Assembly (NCBI GenBank): GCA_045580875.1
Contig: JAZNOP010000117.1
Span: forward strand, 35,566-99,565
DNA length: 64,000 bases
Direction: 5' to 3'
Source: SIG598 sp045580875
GTDB lineage: Bacteria > Bacillota > Clostridia > Oscillospirales > Acutalibacteraceae
The position numbers were made by a program, and so were the translations under genes. Position 1 is the stretch's first letter. Each line of letters starts with the position of its first letter. The notes beneath the pieces were generated by a model. It was not told where the DNA came from. It ran no database searches and saw nothing but the letters and a program-made list of their open reading frames with translations. Positions 17,163 through 24,748 of this stretch are shown piece after piece.

Positions 17163-17204
17163 AATATAAAAAAGACGCTTCCAAACACAGTGTTCAGAAG
17201 CGTC
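17163..17204 (-). terminator. Terminator of the rpsF-ssb-rpsR operon
   Basis: 8-bp GACGCTTC stem (17174-17181 with 17197-17204) with a further inner AACAC/GTGTT pairing, followed on the minus strand by a long T-rich run (17163-17173). Confidence 0.88.
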
Positions 17205-17216
17205 CTTGCAGTTTGA

Positions 17217-17462
17217 TTAGTCAGCGGAATAGGGGAGAAGTGCTACCTGACGTGCGCGCTTGATAGCGGTGGTAAGTGCACGCTGATGATAAGCGCAGGT
17301 GCCGGTGACACGTCTCGGAAGGATCTTTGCACGCTCGGAGATAAAGCGGCGGAGCTTGGCAACATCCTTGTAGTCGATAGTATCGACATGCTCAACGCAG
17401 AAAGTACAAACCTTCTTGCGTCCCTTGCGACCGCGGTTGGGTCTTTCGGGTCTGTCTGCCAT
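17217..17462 (-). CDS. rpsR: 30S ribosomal protein S18
   Basis: 81 residues. It binds S6 on the platform of the small subunit. Typical S18 core: KVCTFC near 18-23, IDYKDVAKLRRFISERAKILPRR, then TGTCAYHQR. The cysteines correspond to the zinc-type (C+) S18 form. Last gene of rpsF-ssb-rpsR, with AGGAGG ahead of the ATG. Confidence 0.98.
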   Translation of the reverse strand: MADRPERPNRGRKGRKKVCTFCVEHVDTIDYKDVAKLRRFISERAKILPRRVTGTCAYHQRALTTAIKRARQVALLPYSAD

Positions 17463-17511
17463 TGTATATAGCCTCCTTTTATAGTTTAGTTAGTGAAGCA
17501 CTCAGACAACC

Positions 17512-17961
17512 TTAGAAAGGAAGGTCGTTGTCCGGGGGAAGGGGAGTGAAATCGCTCTCACTTCCGCTGGAATAAGTGCTGGGCTCCTCCTTTGCAGCAG
17601 GAGCGTAGGAATCGTAGCGACCGGCGGAACCGCTGTTGTCACGCTTGGATTCTGCGAAGTAGACATTGTCGGCCTGAACCTCCCAGGAGATTCTGTTGTT
17701 GCCGTCTTTGTCCTGCCATTTGCGGCTCTGCATACTGCCCTGAACTGCGATCAAAGAACCGCGGGACATATAGCGAGCGACAAATTCTGCGGTGCTGCGC
17801 CATGCAACGATATCAAAGAAATCGGTCTGCTTTTCCTCACCCTGACGAGTAAAGTTTCTGTCGACAGCGATGCGGAAAGACGTCACGGAAATACCACTGT
17901 TTGTGGTGCGCAGTTCGGGGTCGGCAACAAGGCGACCCATAAGGACGATAGTATTAAGCAT
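17512..17961 (-). CDS. ssb: Single-stranded DNA-binding protein
   Basis: 149 residues. N-terminal OB fold (about 1-105, starting MLNTIVLMGRLVADPELR, with FDIVAWRSTAEFVARYM), a flexible Ser/Gly-rich linker, and the acidic protein-recruiting tip ending DNDLPF. It lies between rpsF and rpsR, as is usual in Firmicutes, and is co-transcribed with them. Confidence 0.98.
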   Translation of the reverse strand: MLNTIVLMGRLVADPELRTTNSGISVTSFRIAVDRNFTRQGEEKQTDFFDIVAWRSTAEFVARYMSRGSLIAVQGSMQSRKWQDKDGNNRISWEVQADNVYFAESKRDNSGSAGRYDSYAPAAKEEPSTYSSGSESDFTPLPPDNDLPF

Positions 17962-17972
17962 TGTTATCCTCC

Positions 17973-18302
17973 TTACTCTGCTGCGGGTGCTTCTGCTGCG
18001 TCCTCATCCTTGCGGATGATGATGTGGCGGAGAACACCGTCGGTGATGTTGTAAACACGATCGAGCTCTGCAGTGAAATCGTGGGGAGCGGTGAAGTTGA
18101 AGAGAACATAATAGCCTTCGCTCTGCTTCTGTACGAGGTAAGCGAGCTTGCGAACGCCCCACTCGTCAACACTCTCCAGAGTACCGTTAGCCTCGATCAA
18201 GCTCTTGAACTTGCCGATAACGCTCTGGATTTCCTCCTCGCTGAGCTTGCAGGAAACAACCAGAATGGACTCATAGGAATTGGTCAGGATCTCAGTAGAC
18301 AT
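17973..18302 (-). CDS. rpsF: 30S ribosomal protein S6
   Basis: 109 residues, starting MSTEILTNSYESILVVS. The frame can be extended to a GTG at 18311, but AGGAGG eight bases before the ATG at 18302 settles the start. Contains the S6 motifs VDEWGVRKLAY and GYYVLFNFTA. The C-terminus is Ala/Glu-rich. It pairs with S18 in the subunit and, in many bacteria, the S6:S18 complex binds its own leader RNA. Confidence 0.97.
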   Translation of the reverse strand: MSTEILTNSYESILVVSCKLSEEEIQSVIGKFKSLIEANGTLESVDEWGVRKLAYLVQKQSEGYYVLFNFTAPHDFTAELDRVYNITDGVLRHIIIRKDEDAAEAPAAE

Positions 18303-18328
18303 TATTTGCACCTCCTTCTGGACTTATG

Positions 18329-18388
18329 GCCACTATTGTGGCAAGGATACGGCGCGAAATGCGCGCCGGGTCACACGCATATGCGCGT
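18329..18388 (-). promoter_or_regulatory. Structured rpsF leader (candidate S6:S18 autoregulatory element)
   Basis: Between the promoter and the rpsF ribosome binding site the minus-strand RNA can form three consecutive hairpins: 18373-18388 (6 bp, loop ATAT), 18350-18368 (7 bp, CGGCGCG stem) and 18329-18342 (5 bp, GCCAC/GTGGC). A CCCGG sequence precedes the middle hairpin. Position and structure fit the known S6:S18 leader class, but I could not confirm the conserved CCG bulge. Confidence 0.45.
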
Positions 18389-18397
18389 AACAAATGA

Positions 18398-18426
18398 ATT
18401 ATAACAGCATCTTGGGCTGCAGTCAA
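18398..18426 (-). promoter_or_regulatory. Promoter of rpsF-ssb-rpsR
   Basis: On the minus strand: -35 TTGACT (18421-18426), 17-base spacer, -10 TATAAT (18398-18403). Near-consensus vegetative promoter. Confidence 0.85.
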
Positions 18427-18611
18427 CATATTTTTTTCAATATTTTCAGCAAAACGATAAAGTGAACACATTGGAACGCAGAGTTTACAGAGCGTATAAT
18501 GCCGGTTTATGCTTTATCACGAAATAAAATGCAAATCAGAAATTTATTTTGTAACCGACTCCGTTTTGTAATTTGCTTATGTAAACAAATGTATAAAATG
18601 CAGCTCGATGC

Positions 18612-18865
18612 TTTTCCACTTTACTCACCGAGTTTTCCACAATACAAGGCGAAAGAGCCTGTAATTACCGTAGCAAAACTGTGGAAAACTCCGTGGAAAA
18701 CGTGAATAACTAAATGTATATACACTGCAGGTATGTGCATATTCGCAAATTACGTTCAGTATAGGTTGTTGAATATGCACAAAAAACGTGAACAATCTTT
18801 TACTTGACAGCCTGAATGCCGCAGTTAAGCCATTTAGTGAAAAAGTGAGTTTCTTTAGTGGAAAA
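18612..18865. promoter_or_regulatory. Cluster of five DnaA-box-like sites in a 604-bp gene-free gap
   Basis: 9-mers matching TTTTCCACN (one change from TTATCCACA) occur at 18612-18620 (+, TTTTCCACT), 18633-18641 (+, TTTTCCACA), 18680-18688 (-, TTTTCCACA), 18692-18700 (-, TTTTCCACG) and 18857-18865 (-, TTTTCCACT). The first four form an inward-facing palindromic arrangement within 90 bp. The gap between rpsF and the next gene contains no credible ORF. rpsF-ssb-rpsR lies near oriC in many Firmicutes, so a secondary DnaA-binding locus or an origin-proximal element is possible. Confidence 0.5.
18734..18781. repeat. Perfect 11-bp inverted repeat with 26-bp spacer
   Basis: TGTGCATATTC (18734-18744) is perfectly complementary to GAATATGCACA (18771-18781). 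It lies inside the DnaA-box gap. The long spacer makes a terminator unlikely; it may be a protein-binding site. Confidence 0.6.
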
Positions 18866-18906
18866 ATTATTAAGAAAGTTTTAACGCGAGGCAGAATTGA
18901 AGCTGA

Positions 18907-21522
18907 TCAGCTGTTGGAGAATTCAACACCGGTGTAGAAATTGCGGAGTATCCACAGGTGGTCGTAGCCTTGTTTTGCGTATTCATTTGCGGCAGACTGG
19001 CTCATTCCGACACCGCTGCCGTACCCGTAGCTGGTAAATACAAATTTGTCGCCGTCAGCATCATATTCTATTGTAAAGCACGGAGAGCGCAGACAGGTGT
19101 AGCCGAGTATGCTCAGATGGAGCGTATTTCCTCTGAAACTGTGACCGCCTACAGTAACCTCCGTAACATATAAACCGTTGGGGTCACGCTCAATGATGTG
19201 GAACCATTCGTTTTTATCTGCAATTGCTGTGAGATCAATGCCTTTTTTCTCAAGTACACGGCGGGCGACCTCTGTGGAGGTAAGCTCCTTTACAGTGCAG
19301 TAGCCGCTTACAGTTTCGTCGATGCTGCAGTCAACAGATACAAGATAGGAAAGCTCAGAGCCGTTGATATCACTGTTATCTGCTGTGCGACCGGCGGAAA
19401 TCGGGAAATACGGGGTGTAAGGTACAGTGCCTTTATAGGTCATATATATACCTGCAACGGCATTTGCAGCCGCAAGCGCTTTCTCCCCGGGAGTCTTTGT
19501 TGAGAAGCTGGGTGCTTTTGCGCTTCCGCCGCTGTAGAGATAGAATGTGTAAGCAGCGATAGCCTGTGCCTTGAGTGCTTCAGGCTCAAAATCAGAGCCC
19601 ATTTCAGCTTCAACGATCATTGCGAGAACTTCTGCGGCAGGTCCGGTAATGACCTTTCCTCCGGCGGTTATGCGCATATCCGGCAGTATTGCTGCAGAAG
19701 AGAGCGTGGTGGCTGCTGTGGTGGGAGAAGATGTACCGCTCAGGTCTGCAGTAGTGGTTGTCGTTACTGCAAGGCTTTCGTATACATATACCCTGTCACC
19801 GTTTTCGTCTGTTATGATTGGTGCGGTAATAGTATCACGCGAGGTTGAAAACTCCGGTCCGGGAATGCTTGGAGTCTGAGCACCGTTAAGTTGATACCAG
19901 ATGTCAGGCATGATTACCTGTTCGTTTGTGTGTATGCTTATCTTCTTTGGCGGATTATCCTCGTCAGCGCGCAGTTTTCTCGCACAGACAATAAGTCTGG
20001 CGCCGGAAAATTCATCATGGTCGGTAACCAGAGTAAGAATATCATCGGTCGGGAATACCTGTGTTTCAGTGTAGAAAAGACTTCGTATATACAGGTTGTG
20101 AAGATGGACCTCGCGCGAATCCTGACCGGTGAACAGTGTGTTGGTGTAGTTGAAATCACTGACAGTGTTCTGACTGACTATGCAGACGGAGAATATCTGC
20201 CATGTGGATTCGTTGAAGAGGGTGTCCATCTGAATGATGGGGTGCCGCGAAAGAAAATCGGCGTTGGTGTAGTTTTTGAGCTGAGCAAACATCGAGCCAT
20301 CTGCGGGCGATTTTCCGTATACGATCAGATTGCTGTTTGATGAGCCGAATTTGATGGTGTTCGATGAATCGAAATAGAGTGTGCCGCGGCTGTCAGCATT
20401 GCCGTAGAAGTCGAGCTCGGCATATTTGTCAATATCACTTCCTGAGGTCTGAACTATCGGCAGTGATAGATCAGTTCCGGGGATAGAGAGAAATCCGCGG
20501 GTGTCAGGATTTTTTTCATACAGCTGAGCAAACTGCGGCAGAGCGAATTGCGGCAGAATGCTGTTATTGCCTTCATCGGTGTAAAGCCGGGCAAGCTCGG
20601 ACTGATAGGGCGCATCAGCAGCCAGAAGTCCGGATTCGTAATGGAATATGGCAATATAGCACGATGCGCCGATTACTGCCAGCATCATTACTATAATCAG
20701 TATCCTCATGGGAAGTCCACTGCGGCGTGAAGGCGGTACAGGCGCAGGATTGATATCAATCTGAGGCTGCTGCCGGTGCGGAGTCTGTCCGTGCGCAGAA
20801 CGGACAGTATTTACGCTGCTGTCGACCGACCTTGCAGGCGCGCTGAAGCGGTTTGTTTCCTTCGGCTCGCTGTATGATACATCACGTGCGAGACGTGCCT
20901 TGAGCTGCATTTCAGTAAGCTCTTCGTCCGGTCTGACGGCAGCTGCGCGGTGTTTTGCGGCTGCTTTCTCTATGTAAGCCGGAAGAGCCGGCTCCTCAGG
21001 CTTTTCCTTGACCGGTGTTTCCTCTGCTGCGGAAACATCATCGGAGCGTCCGAGGAGAGAAGGAATATAGCTGCACATCATGGAGATTATGTCCATCTGC
21101 TCACGCTCCATCCACGGGAGAAGCAGCAGGGTTTTGGTACCGGCAGTCAGCATCATTCCTTCGGGTCCGCCGTGTGCAGAGGGAAACAGTACAGCGCTTT
21201 CGAAGGTTGGCATTACTTTGCCGCGCAGCGTGTCATATATATAATGAGAGCGGCTCTGGTCATCTTCCTCAAGCCGGAGCGCCAGACAATGTGAGAGAAT
21301 AGTAACAATATTCTCATCTTCGCGTCTGATGTCCATGCCGCCGACAATGACAGTAATGTCGGAGTTTTTTATCGCCTCAGCAAGAAGCGCAGGAACGATT
21401 GTCGGATTGATGGTCGTATTTTCAGAAACAATAACAGCATCAAGAATGCCCAGCAGTTCGCCAAGACGTGAGTGGAGCTCGCTGTCAGAACGGGCTCTGT
21501 ACCATATCAATGAAGCGTCCAT
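18907..21522 (-). CDS. Three-part membrane protein: degenerate MoCF domain, inactive sortase B domain, SpoIID domain
   Basis: 871 residues from the ATG at 21522, eight bases after GAGG. Residues 1-160 resemble the MoCF/CinA N-domain (SDITVIVGGMDIR) but lack the conserved GGxGPTxDD string. A charged and Pro-rich linker (160-270) and a TM segment (272-293) follow, which would place the rest outside. Residues 335-520 are a class B sortase fold in which the catalytic His is K404 (VYGKSPADG) and the Cys is D501 (LTLVTDHDEF); R509 remains. After a Thr-rich linker, 620-871 is a SpoIID/LytB domain with the probable catalytic Glu in EAEMG (E640) and EALKAQAIAAYTF. It appears paralogous to the protein at 22198-24687 over the first two-thirds. 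Confidence 0.85.
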   Translation of the reverse strand: MDASLIWYRARSDSELHSRLGELLGILDAVIVSENTTINPTIVPALLAEAIKNSDITVIVGGMDIRREDENIVTILSHCLALRLEEDDQSRSHYIYDTLRGKVMPTFESAVLFPSAHGGPEGMMLTAGTKTLLLLPWMEREQMDIISMMCSYIPSLLGRSDDVSAAEETPVKEKPEEPALPAYIEKAAAKHRAAAVRPDEELTEMQLKARLARDVSYSEPKETNRFSAPARSVDSSVNTVRSAHGQTPHRQQPQIDINPAPVPPSRRSGLPMRILIIVMMLAVIGASCYIAIFHYESGLLAADAPYQSELARLYTDEGNNSILPQFALPQFAQLYEKNPDTRGFLSIPGTDLSLPIVQTSGSDIDKYAELDFYGNADSRGTLYFDSSNTIKFGSSNSNLIVYGKSPADGSMFAQLKNYTNADFLSRHPIIQMDTLFNESTWQIFSVCIVSQNTVSDFNYTNTLFTGQDSREVHLHNLYIRSLFYTETQVFPTDDILTLVTDHDEFSGARLIVCARKLRADEDNPPKKISIHTNEQVIMPDIWYQLNGAQTPSIPGPEFSTSRDTITAPIITDENGDRVYVYESLAVTTTTTADLSGTSSPTTAATTLSSAAILPDMRITAGGKVITGPAAEVLAMIVEAEMGSDFEPEALKAQAIAAYTFYLYSGGSAKAPSFSTKTPGEKALAAANAVAGIYMTYKGTVPYTPYFPISAGRTADNSDINGSELSYLVSVDCSIDETVSGYCTVKELTSTEVARRVLEKKGIDLTAIADKNEWFHIIERDPNGLYVTEVTVGGHSFRGNTLHLSILGYTCLRSPCFTIEYDADGDKFVFTSYGYGSGVGMSQSAANEYAKQGYDHLWILRNFYTGVEFSNS

Positions 21523-21599
21523 TGGCTTCACCTCGCTTGCAGTAATAAATAATCAGAGAAAATTAAAAGTCAGAAAATCTGAGCGAAACAGTTGCCGGC

Positions 21600-22106
21600 T
21601 CAGCGCAGAATGGTGTATATGCATACATCGTGAGTCACTCCGCTGAGTACAGCTGCCTTCTTCATTGTGCATTCAAGTTCAAAACCGCAGTTGTTGAGCA
21701 CGCATCTGGCGGCAGTATTATCGGCAAACGGATAAGCGCTGATGCGGATAATTCCTTCATAGCGCTTGTAAACCTCGTCGATAAACTCTCTCAAAGCATT
21801 GGTCATTACTCCGTTGTGCTCATACTCTGCGGATACCCAGAAGGTGACATGAGCGCTGTGGGCATAGACCCCGCTGTTTATCGCAAGATGGATTCCACCG
21901 CAAAGCTTGTCATCAATAATTATTGCGCGGCTGAATTCTTTTTCATCATCGCAGCACAGCCTTGCGTTTATGAATGAAGCGGCTCCGTCCTCCGAAAAAG
22001 GAAGAACGAAGATATCGTCTGCCATTTTATCAGTGTTAACGTTTCCGGAGACTGACTGCAGCTGTGCAGTATACTTTTCCTTCCAGCGTTTAAGTTCGTA
22101 TTTCAA
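21600..22106 (-). CDS. GNAT family acetyltransferase
   Basis: 168 residues. The second half has a GNAT pattern: VTFWVSAEYEHNGVMTNALREFIDEV, then ISAYPFADNTAARCVLNNCGF, as in RimJ/RimL-type N-acetyltransferases. It sits between the two sortase-domain proteins on the same strand, 77 bases before the second. A terminator separates it from the CinA-sortase gene. Substrate unknown. Confidence 0.8.
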   Translation of the reverse strand: MKYELKRWKEKYTAQLQSVSGNVNTDKMADDIFVLPFSEDGAASFINARLCCDDEKEFSRAIIIDDKLCGGIHLAINSGVYAHSAHVTFWVSAEYEHNGVMTNALREFIDEVYKRYEGIIRISAYPFADNTAARCVLNNCGFELECTMKKAAVLSGVTHDVCIYTILR

Positions 22107-22144
22107 AATAAAATCCCTCCGCAGAGAATATATATAATAAGTAT

Positions 22145-22173
22145 AAAGGGACGAGCGGTGTGCTCGCCCCTTT
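22145..22173 (-). terminator. Terminator after the CinA-sortase gene
   Basis: 12-bp stem (22145-22156 with 22162-22173), with one G.U pair on the minus strand and a T-containing tail (TATAC region). It closes the desulfurase-thiI-cinA/sortase unit. Confidence 0.75.
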
Positions 22174-22197
22174 GCTGTTTACCGGTTTGTTCTGTGA

Positions 22198-24687
22198 TTA
22201 TGAGCCCCAAACATCGGGCATGAGGGGGTTGGAAGCGATTGTCGCAGAGGAAACGTCGATTGAAGACTCGTTGTTTCTTACGCGGCGGGCAACAATGACA
22301 GTTCTGAATTCGTCATATTCGTAAGAACAGGTCGAAAGGGTAAGCAGAACGTCGTTTGCATTGACGTCAATGCAGCTGTATGTGTCGATAATGGATCGGG
22401 CGCGTACCTCTGCAATGTAGTTGTCGAAGTCCTGATCATTCTCGAAGTTTGCACGAATGAAGGGGAAGGGCTCACCGTGCTTTGCGAGGGTGTTCAGCTT
22501 CATTACAGAGAAGATGACCCACTCAGCCTCATCATACTTTGTATCAAAGCGGATAACAGGATTCTGCTTGTAGAACTGCAGACCGCCCGACTTGAATGCA
22601 TCGTATTTGAGCAGATTTGCGAACATGATGCCGCTGCGCATATGGTGACCGAAGAGGATAGTGTTGCGGGAAACAGTTCCGAGGTCAAATGCGCAGTCAT
22701 AATAAGCGAAGATTGTACCGTTCTTGTCGTAGTTGCGGTAAATATCGCGGTGCAGATAATAGAACTCGTTGTGGGCATCGAAGTACTCGATGTCGTTCGG
22801 ATACTTGACGACAGGATAGTCGATTACAGTGTTGGGTACGGTTATCCAGCCAACGATATCCTCGTTGAGCTTGAGAAGCGACTCAAAGGATTTGAGTGTA
22901 CCGTCTTCCATTCGCTCAATTATCTGAACCTCAGACTCCTCCTCGATGTCCATCGTCCATACGCCGTCAACTGTTGAGTTTACGGTTACAGTTTCGTGAT
23001 TTTCGCGGAAGTCCTCGAAGTTTGCCTCAGCAAGCTGCGGCATGACAACAAGATTATAAAGCAGATAGCCGCCGCAGCAAAGCATGACAGCAAGAGATAC
23101 AAAGAAGAGAACACGCTGAATTATATCGCCGACAGTACGCTTGCCTTTGCTGCCGGCTTTGGCAGTGCTGGCTGAAGCGGCGCTTCTTACCGCGCGTTTT
23201 GCCTCTTTTTTGGAAGGAGCGGAAGTATGTGCAGGTGCAGAACTGCGGTTAGGCGCAGGTGTGTAGGCGGAAGATGCCTGAGGCGTAGCAGACGGCATAT
23301 TTGCAGTGTTGAGACCGAGAGATGCAACTGGTATTGACGAAGCTGCAAGCTTTACAGCCTGAGGAGAAAGCACAGTGGATTCGTCAAAGTAGGATTCACG
23401 CACACCCTCGCCGAGCGGCTCGCCGCCGGGCATGAGATAGGGCAGTGAGTTGATGTATGTTCTTACAAGGTTGAGCGCAGTGGTTGCGGCAACCTGACGG
23501 ACATAGTCACGGTCCATGCCGGGCTTTTGAATAAGGGTCTTTCTTATCCAGACGTTTTCCTTGTCGGCAAGTGCAATGTATACAAGACCGACAGGCTTAA
23601 GCGGAGTGCCGCCGCCGGGGCCTGCGATACCGGTTGTAGAAACCGCAAGGGTACTGCCTGCGAGACGGCGCGCACCGACAGCCATAGCTGCAGCTGCTTC
23701 AGGGGAGACGGCGCCGTAACGCTGGATTATCTTTTCTGAAACGCCGAGTGTATCGGATTTCTTATTCGATGAATATGTAGCCGCACCAAGCTCGAAAACA
23801 CGGGATGAACCCGGAATGTCGGTGATGCGTTTGGAGATAATGCCGGCGGTGCAGCTCTCTGCGGTGGAAAGAGTCATCTTTCTTTCCTTGAGCTCACGCA
23901 CAACTATTTCCTCGATACCGCCGACGTTCATACCGTAGGCATCGTCGCCGAATATCTGAATTATCTGTCTGATGACAGGCGCTGCAGTATCACGCGACAT
24001 CTGCTCAGTGCTGCTCTTGGCGGTAACACGGATTCGTACCTCACCGGTCATTTCAACGCACTTGACAGTAGGGTTTACGCTGTTGAGCAGATTGCCGAGA
24101 CGCTCCTCAACGTCGTGAAGTGTCAGCTTGAGAGAGAATACGTTTATGACCTGAGAGAAGACAGCACCGTCGGTGAGCTGCTTGAGGTACTGTATAACGT
24201 ATTTGTTGACCATCGGAGTCATCTCAACAGTTGATGACGGCAGCATGATTATGCACTGACGGCTGCTTCGGATAGCACAGCCGGGGCACATTCCGTTTTC
24301 GTTCTTGAAAACGACCGAGCCCGCAGGCATATCAGCCATCGACATGATGACGTCGTTGAGCATGATACCGTTGTTGGCGCAGTATTCCTGTATTCGCATA
24401 CGGCTGATTTCGTGCGGAACAAGGGTAATGCCGAGCGCATCACATACCGTCTGCTTTGTAATGTCCTCAAGATTGGGACCCATGCCGCCGACAAGCAGAA
24501 TAATATCGCTTCGTGTCAGGGCAATGGAAAGCAGATCGCGCAGACGCTGCGGGTCATAACCGGCAGTGTTTGAGCAATACACGTTGATATCGATATTGGC
24601 AAGCGCAGAGGCAAGAAACTGCTGACTGTTGCTTATAGTATCGCCTATGAGTATCTCTGAACCAATATTGATGATTTCAGCATCCAT
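22198..24687 (-). CDS. CinA-class B sortase fusion protein
   Basis: 829 residues. Residues 1-170 are a MoCF domain (NIGSEILIGD, VGGMGPNLEDIT), 175-250 the CinA linker domain, and 260-412 the CinA C-domain with the nicotinamide-nucleotide amidohydrolase signatures TAESCTAGIISKRITDIPG and TTGIAGPGGGTPLKPVG. An Ala/Pro/Ser/Lys-rich linker (420-520) leads to a TM segment (524-549). Residues 595-803 are a class B sortase with catalytic H681 (LFGHHM), C787 (LSTCSYEYDEF) and R795, all present. The topology implied is cytoplasmic CinA with an extracellular sortase. ATG 24687; 61 bases after thiI. I know of no standard description of such a fusion. Confidence 0.93.
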   Translation of the reverse strand: MDAEIINIGSEILIGDTISNSQQFLASALANIDINVYCSNTAGYDPQRLRDLLSIALTRSDIILLVGGMGPNLEDITKQTVCDALGITLVPHEISRMRIQEYCANNGIMLNDVIMSMADMPAGSVVFKNENGMCPGCAIRSSRQCIIMLPSSTVEMTPMVNKYVIQYLKQLTDGAVFSQVINVFSLKLTLHDVEERLGNLLNSVNPTVKCVEMTGEVRIRVTAKSSTEQMSRDTAAPVIRQIIQIFGDDAYGMNVGGIEEIVVRELKERKMTLSTAESCTAGIISKRITDIPGSSRVFELGAATYSSNKKSDTLGVSEKIIQRYGAVSPEAAAAMAVGARRLAGSTLAVSTTGIAGPGGGTPLKPVGLVYIALADKENVWIRKTLIQKPGMDRDYVRQVAATTALNLVRTYINSLPYLMPGGEPLGEGVRESYFDESTVLSPQAVKLAASSIPVASLGLNTANMPSATPQASSAYTPAPNRSSAPAHTSAPSKKEAKRAVRSAASASTAKAGSKGKRTVGDIIQRVLFFVSLAVMLCCGGYLLYNLVVMPQLAEANFEDFRENHETVTVNSTVDGVWTMDIEEESEVQIIERMEDGTLKSFESLLKLNEDIVGWITVPNTVIDYPVVKYPNDIEYFDAHNEFYYLHRDIYRNYDKNGTIFAYYDCAFDLGTVSRNTILFGHHMRSGIMFANLLKYDAFKSGGLQFYKQNPVIRFDTKYDEAEWVIFSVMKLNTLAKHGEPFPFIRANFENDQDFDNYIAEVRARSIIDTYSCIDVNANDVLLTLSTCSYEYDEFRTVIVARRVRNNESSIDVSSATIASNPLMPDVWGS

Positions 24688-24748
24688 TAAGCTATCACTC
24701 CAATGCTTTCAGGTTTCCGGAACAGTGTCCGGTGGTCCGGCACAGATG

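Noticed and set aside
18901..18912. 12-bp palindrome AGCTGATCAGCT at the end of the sortase-SpoIID gene
   Set aside because: Short, overlaps coding sequence and no T-run; chance is likely.
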